A stretch of DNA of 10,829 nucleotides from Caldifarciminota bacterium (GTDB lineage: Bacteria > Hydrothermota > Hydrothermia > S141-80). The DNA lies in the NCBI GenBank assembly GCA_027053375.1, contig JALUJC010000162.1, positions 1 to 10,829 of the forward strand, given 5' to 3'. The position numbers were made by a program, and so were the translations under genes. Positions within the stretch are counted from its first letter, which is position 1, and each line of letters starts with the position of its first letter. Below the pieces are notes generated by a model that searched no databases, was not told where the DNA came from, and saw only the letters and a program-made list of their open reading frames with translations. Below are positions 7,580 through 10,829 of the stretch, piece by piece.

Positions 7580-10284
7580 AAGGCTTCCACCCAGGAGGCA
7601 TCCAGGGCTTTCTGGATGGTGGCCTGCAACTCCTCAATATGCGCCCGAACCAGTGAATCCCTGGTTCGCACGCGTGCACGTTTCAGGTCCTCCAGCATCT
7701 TCTTGAGGGTCATCCGTGCCAGGCTCCGTGCGTCTTCCGGAACGCCCACCTCGGAAGGACGGGGTGGAATTCCCAGAAGAAGACGGGTCAGGACATGGAC
7801 ATAGAGTCGTTGAAGTTCCCGGCGGAAAGCCGGAATTGTGGAGGAGGGTTTCTGAAACTCTTTGAAGAATGAACGGTAGGTCATCTCAAAGAGATCCGGA
7901 AGGGTGAAGGCGGATTTGTGCGTATAGGCTGGAAATTCCACGAGACGATGAAGACGTTCGGGGGCAAAAAGATCCAGCAGAAGAGGTTTCTGCACCTGGA
8001 CCATGTACCGGTTCAATGGGAAGTTCAGGGGGGGGCGGGCGCCACCCATCCCCCAGTGGCTCCAGCGTGTGGGCGCGAGTTTGTTTAACAGGGCAGAGTC
8101 AGCCTGAATCAGAGGTTTCTCAAAGACTTCTTTCAACAGATAGTTCAGGACCATCCTCTGCGTGTCCCGGGGGACGGGGCGCAACGGTGGCAGGCTGTCC
8201 GCGCGATGGGTTCGCTGGAAATAGATTCCTCCAATGTATTTGACCAGAGAACGGCTGGACGAATACCGTTCGTACAGAAGATGAATCACCCCACGTCGCA
8301 GGGGGTAATAGCTCTGATCGGGTGCCACCAGGCGATCCTCCAGGTGGGGCACCAGTCGCTGGACCAGACGGGTCCGCGCTATGGCATACCGGAGGGGAGA
8401 ACGGCTCAGGTCCCAGGTATTGGTCAGAGGATCAATGGCGTAGGCCCCGAGATAGGCATCCTCGTCGGTTCCGTACAGATGCAGGGAGTCCCGGATTTCG
8501 GAGGCGATGTCGTTCAGGTGGGGTCGTTCTTCTTCCGGTGACAGAGGCTGGAGGCTGTCGGAATAGAATGGGGTATAAGCATAGCGGATGGCCCAGATGT
8601 CATAGGGCCCTACCGTGGTGTTCCAGTAATCTCCCTGGTGCTCCGGGTCCACACTGATGTTCACGGGGTTGTAATCCATCACGGAAGCTGAAACCCCATG
8701 GGTCCGGGTCCAGGTGGTGTCCTGGAGTTTCTCAAAAGGTGTGGCCGCAGAAGAACGAAAGTTGTGGCGAAGACCCAGCGTGTGCCCCACTTCATGCATC
8801 ACCAGGTCGATAATGGCCTGCTCAATGTATTCCTCCGGAATGGGTTCACCGGGTGCCACGCGGCCCATCTCGCGGAGGACCAGGTCTTCCATCATCATTT
8901 CATGCGCCATCCCCCGGGCGTACAGGCAGAGCTGGTCCGCTTCTTCCGGCTGCATGCGCTCCATGAACCGCAGGATCCGTTCGTTTTCCTCCACCATTTT
9001 GTCGGGTCCGGCCATTTCCCGATAGTCCGAGACCCATCCCCGAACAAACGACCAGTCAATCAATATGTCCGCGTTCAGGATCTCTCCGGTCCGGGGATCC
9101 ACCTGGGAAGGACCAATCGCATACCCCATGTCGTGAGCGGCTGTCCAGATCACCGTGGAATAGCGGATGTCTTCCGGTCGCCAGGTGGTGTCGTTTTCTG
9201 GAGGGTCTTTCACCACAATGGCATGTTTGAATCCAGCTGCCTCAAAGGCTTTGTTCCAGGCGAGAATCCCTTTGCGAACCGCGTCCCGGTACTTTTCGGG
9301 AATGGAGCGGTCCAGGTAATAGACAATGGGCTTCACCGGTTCGGAGAGGGGGGCAGAAGGATCTTTTTTCTCCAGGCGCCAGCGCTCCACCAGACGACGG
9401 TAGGGGTCAGGGGTACGATCATTGCTGAAATCTTCATAAACCGTCAGAAAGTGTCCCAACCGTTCGTCGGCATAGCGGGGTTGCATGGGTGTCTCCGGGA
9501 GGGCGAAGAAAGAGGTGTGCACCCCGATGGGGATGGATCGGGGATCGGAAAGCTCGGGCAGGTCCACATTCCCGGGGACGTCGGCTTCAAAAGTGAGCAG
9601 CACATCCAGTTCCAGATTTTTCGGGAATGCGAGAACGCGGTCCACATAGCTGCGATCCCGGTCCAGACGGACGCCGTGGTTGCCTAGATAGTAGCGGAGG
9701 CGGCGGGAGATGCGGGCAACATCGGAGATCAGCCAGGGCGTAAGGTCAATCAGGAGGTGACCTGTTCGTGGATGGACACTCACGATGTCAAAAGCTTCCA
9801 CAATGGAATGCCCCACGTTCTCCTTCAGGGACTGTCCCAGGGCCGTGGTGTCAGGCGCCCGGAAACGGGGGTTTTCCTGAATCATCAAGACCTTATCGCC
9901 CACTTTCTGAAAGCGGATAAGCCGCGTTCCGGTGAGCTCCAGTCCTTTAAATACGTTGAGCCCTCCAATCCCCCGGCTGATATGCATCACAAGTCCATAG
10001 GTGGTCTGCAGGGCTGTGGAATCCAGTTCCAGATAGAGTTTGCGCCCCGGAGTGAGGTACAGGTTGAGCAACCCCTCCTGCTTTCGGGTATCTTTCAGAA
10101 CCTTGTTCCAGGGTTTGTAGCGTTTGCTGAGCTTGCGATAGGGTTCGCGAGTGGTTTTCTTTGCGTGATTCTGCTCAAGACGGCCACCGGTGGGGTCGGG
10201 AAGGAGGGTGCGGCAGGAAAGGGTCCCCAGAATCAGGAGCAGGGCGGCTCCATAAAAAAACCGTGTGCGAACAGAGTAAGCCAT
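7564..10284 (-). CDS. Zinc-dependent metalloprotease, met-zincin type (DUF5117/DUF4953-like), probable lipoprotein
   Basis: A 906-residue exported protein. The N-terminus (about 1-24) is a signal peptide with a hydrophobic core ALLLILGTLSC. C24 is a plausible lipidation site, though T at -3 is not a classic lipobox. Residues about 90-390 resemble the N-terminal beta-rich DUF5117 region seen in this family. The catalytic domain contains HEVGHTLGLRH (H497, E498, H501, H507), the metzincin zinc motif, and a Met-turn SVMDY with M536. Both are intact, so the enzyme should be active in the periplasm or on the cell surface. The C-terminal about 250 residues are helical and charged. The family is common in Bacteroidota and Gemmatimonadota-like bacteria and its substrates are unknown. 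The start at 10284 has GGAGG (10292-10296) with a 7-base spacer. It has its own promoter and converges on ftsB with 9 bases between stops. Confidence 0.9.
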   Translation of the reverse strand: MAYSVRTRFFYGAALLLILGTLSCRTLLPDPTGGRLEQNHAKKTTREPYRKLSKRYKPWNKVLKDTRKQEGLLNLYLTPGRKLYLELDSTALQTTYGLVMHISRGIGGLNVFKGLELTGTRLIRFQKVGDKVLMIQENPRFRAPDTTALGQSLKENVGHSIVEAFDIVSVHPRTGHLLIDLTPWLISDVARISRRLRYYLGNHGVRLDRDRSYVDRVLAFPKNLELDVLLTFEADVPGNVDLPELSDPRSIPIGVHTSFFALPETPMQPRYADERLGHFLTVYEDFSNDRTPDPYRRLVERWRLEKKDPSAPLSEPVKPIVYYLDRSIPEKYRDAVRKGILAWNKAFEAAGFKHAIVVKDPPENDTTWRPEDIRYSTVIWTAAHDMGYAIGPSQVDPRTGEILNADILIDWSFVRGWVSDYREMAGPDKMVEENERILRFMERMQPEEADQLCLYARGMAHEMMMEDLVLREMGRVAPGEPIPEEYIEQAIIDLVMHEVGHTLGLRHNFRSSAATPFEKLQDTTWTRTHGVSASVMDYNPVNISVDPEHQGDYWNTTVGPYDIWAIRYAYTPFYSDSLQPLSPEEERPHLNDIASEIRDSLHLYGTDEDAYLGAYAIDPLTNTWDLSRSPLRYAIARTRLVQRLVPHLEDRLVAPDQSYYPLRRGVIHLLYERYSSSRSLVKYIGGIYFQRTHRADSLPPLRPVPRDTQRMVLNYLLKEVFEKPLIQADSALLNKLAPTRWSHWGMGGARPPLNFPLNRYMVQVQKPLLLDLFAPERLHRLVEFPAYTHKSAFTLPDLFEMTYRSFFKEFQKPSSTIPAFRRELQRLYVHVLTRLLLGIPPRPSEVGVPEDARSLARMTLKKMLEDLKRARVRTRDSLVRAHIEELQATIQKALDASWVEAFPLTH

Positions 10285-10327
10285 GGATACGCCTCCTCTA
10301 CATTGCGAATCTTTCTCGTTCGGAGGC

Positions 10328-10356
10328 AGTGTACATCCTGACCCTCAGTCCGTCAA
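10328..10356 (-). promoter_or_regulatory. Sigma70-type promoter of the metalloprotease gene
   Basis: On the minus strand TTGACG (10356-10351, 5 of 6 matches) is followed after exactly 17 bases by TACACT (10333-10328, 4 of 6). The start would be near 10321, giving a leader of about 37 bases with the GGAGG at its end. The -35 lies 39 bases after the ferritin stop, so the two genes need not share a transcript. Confidence 0.6.
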
Positions 10357-10394
10357 TAGAGGGACGGCATCTTTCTTAAGAGGGATGGAAAGGT

Positions 10395-10829
10395 TCAGGC
10401 GTCAGCACGCTGTCCCAGCTTCTGGTCCACCAGCAGCAAAGCAGCGCCATCCTCCCCCGCCATTTCCAGAAGCGCCACCACTTCTTCGGTGGATGCTTCT
10501 TCTTCCACCTGTTCCTCCACAAACCACTGGAGAAACACCTGCGTGGGTTTGTCATCCACCTCGCGGGCAAGATCCACCAATTCGTGGATTTTCTTTGTGA
10601 TGTGTTGCTCGTGATGGTATGCATCCCGAAAAGCCTCAAGGGGACGCTCCCAGTGTGACGGGGGAGCGGGGATCTCCTGGAGCATGATGGGCTGTCCGCG
10701 ATCCAGAAGGAAGCGGTAGATTTTCATGGCATGGGCGAGTTCCTCCTGCGCCTGGGCTTCCAGCCAGGCAGCCATGCCGTTCAGGTTCCGGGCAGCCATG
10801 TCTGCCGCCATGGAGAGGTACAGATAGGC
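10395..10829 (-). CDS. ftn: Ferritin, non-haem bacterial type, N-terminus cut by right edge
   Basis: 144 residues are visible, and about 20 N-terminal residues should lie beyond the right edge. The visible part opens with AYLYLSMAA, followed by helix B with AQEELAHAMK (E and H of the ferroxidase site), the linker APPSHWERPLEAF, HHEQHITKKIHELVDLA, and FLQWFVEEQVEEE (further ferroxidase Glu and Gln residues). This is the four-helix ferritin of FtnA type, which oxidises Fe(II) and stores ferric iron in a 24-subunit cytoplasmic shell. The first-helix ferroxidase Glu is not in the window. I see no haem-binding feature favouring bacterioferritin. The C-terminal tail ends LVDQKLGQRADA. The ATG codons at 10811 and 10799 are internal, not starts, because the conserved helix continues upstream. 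Its promoter and ribosome-binding site are outside. Confidence 0.93.
   Translation of the reverse strand, partial: AYLYLSMAADMAARNLNGMAAWLEAQAQEELAHAMKIYRFLLDRGQPIMLQEIPAPPSHWERPLEAFRDAYHHEQHITKKIHELVDLAREVDDKPTQVFLQWFVEEQVEEEASTEEVVALLEMAGEDGAALLLVDQKLGQRADA

Noticed and set aside
8698..9687. Forward open frame of 329 codons inside the metalloprotease gene
   Set aside because: It lies opposite the zinc-site and central coding region of a gene with intact motifs. The translation has low-complexity His, Gly and Phe composition and no recognisable fold, so it is a shadow frame.
10350..10367. Hairpin as ferritin terminator
   Set aside because: Only a 5-bp stem with an 8-base loop and no T tract after it on the minus strand. 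It overlaps the -35 box of the metalloprotease promoter.

Overview
The window is a compact stretch of bacterial chromosome. It is GC-rich by eye (not computed), with Shine-Dalgarno-led genes, short or overlapping junctions and only two intergenic regions over 100 bases. The host is probably Gram-negative. It encodes a PpiD-like envelope chaperone, an FtsB-type divisome protein next to enolase, and a probable lipoprotein metalloprotease of a family known mainly from Bacteroidota and related phyla. The aminotransferase is closer to Thermococcales-type class-III enzymes than to ArgD, and it is paired with an S9 peptidase. This suggests a peptide-using, possibly thermophilic or anaerobic, lineage. 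I cannot name the phylum from the sequence.

Layout. Bases 1-751 are read leftward: a sigma70-like promoter (723-751), tRNA-Cys(GCA), tRNA-Leu(TAA), a small DUF4321-like membrane protein, and the start of a sugar-type ABC permease that leaves the left edge. Bases 801-7554 are read rightward as one probable five-gene operon: class-III aminotransferase, S9 serine peptidase, PpiD/SurA-like membrane chaperone, enolase (eno) and FtsB-like protein (ftsB). Two junctions are 4-base ATGA overlaps, and the other gaps are 3 and 12 bases. Bases 7564-10829 are read leftward again: a 906-residue HExxHxxGxxH metalloprotease with its own promoter (10328-10356), preceded by a ferritin gene cut by the right edge.

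How the genes fit together. The peptidase and aminotransferase are translationally coupled and would act in sequence on peptides and the amino acids they release. Enolase followed by ftsB is a recurrent bacterial neighbourhood joining glycolysis to the divisome, here preceded by an envelope folding factor. The metalloprotease and ferritin share a strand, but a recognisable promoter lies between them.

No mobile element, CRISPR array, prophage or clearly undescribed multi-gene system is visible. The best leads are the DUF4321 ribosome-binding site abutting tRNA-Leu, incomplete catalytic sets in both parvulin-like domains, and the little-characterised metalloprotease.
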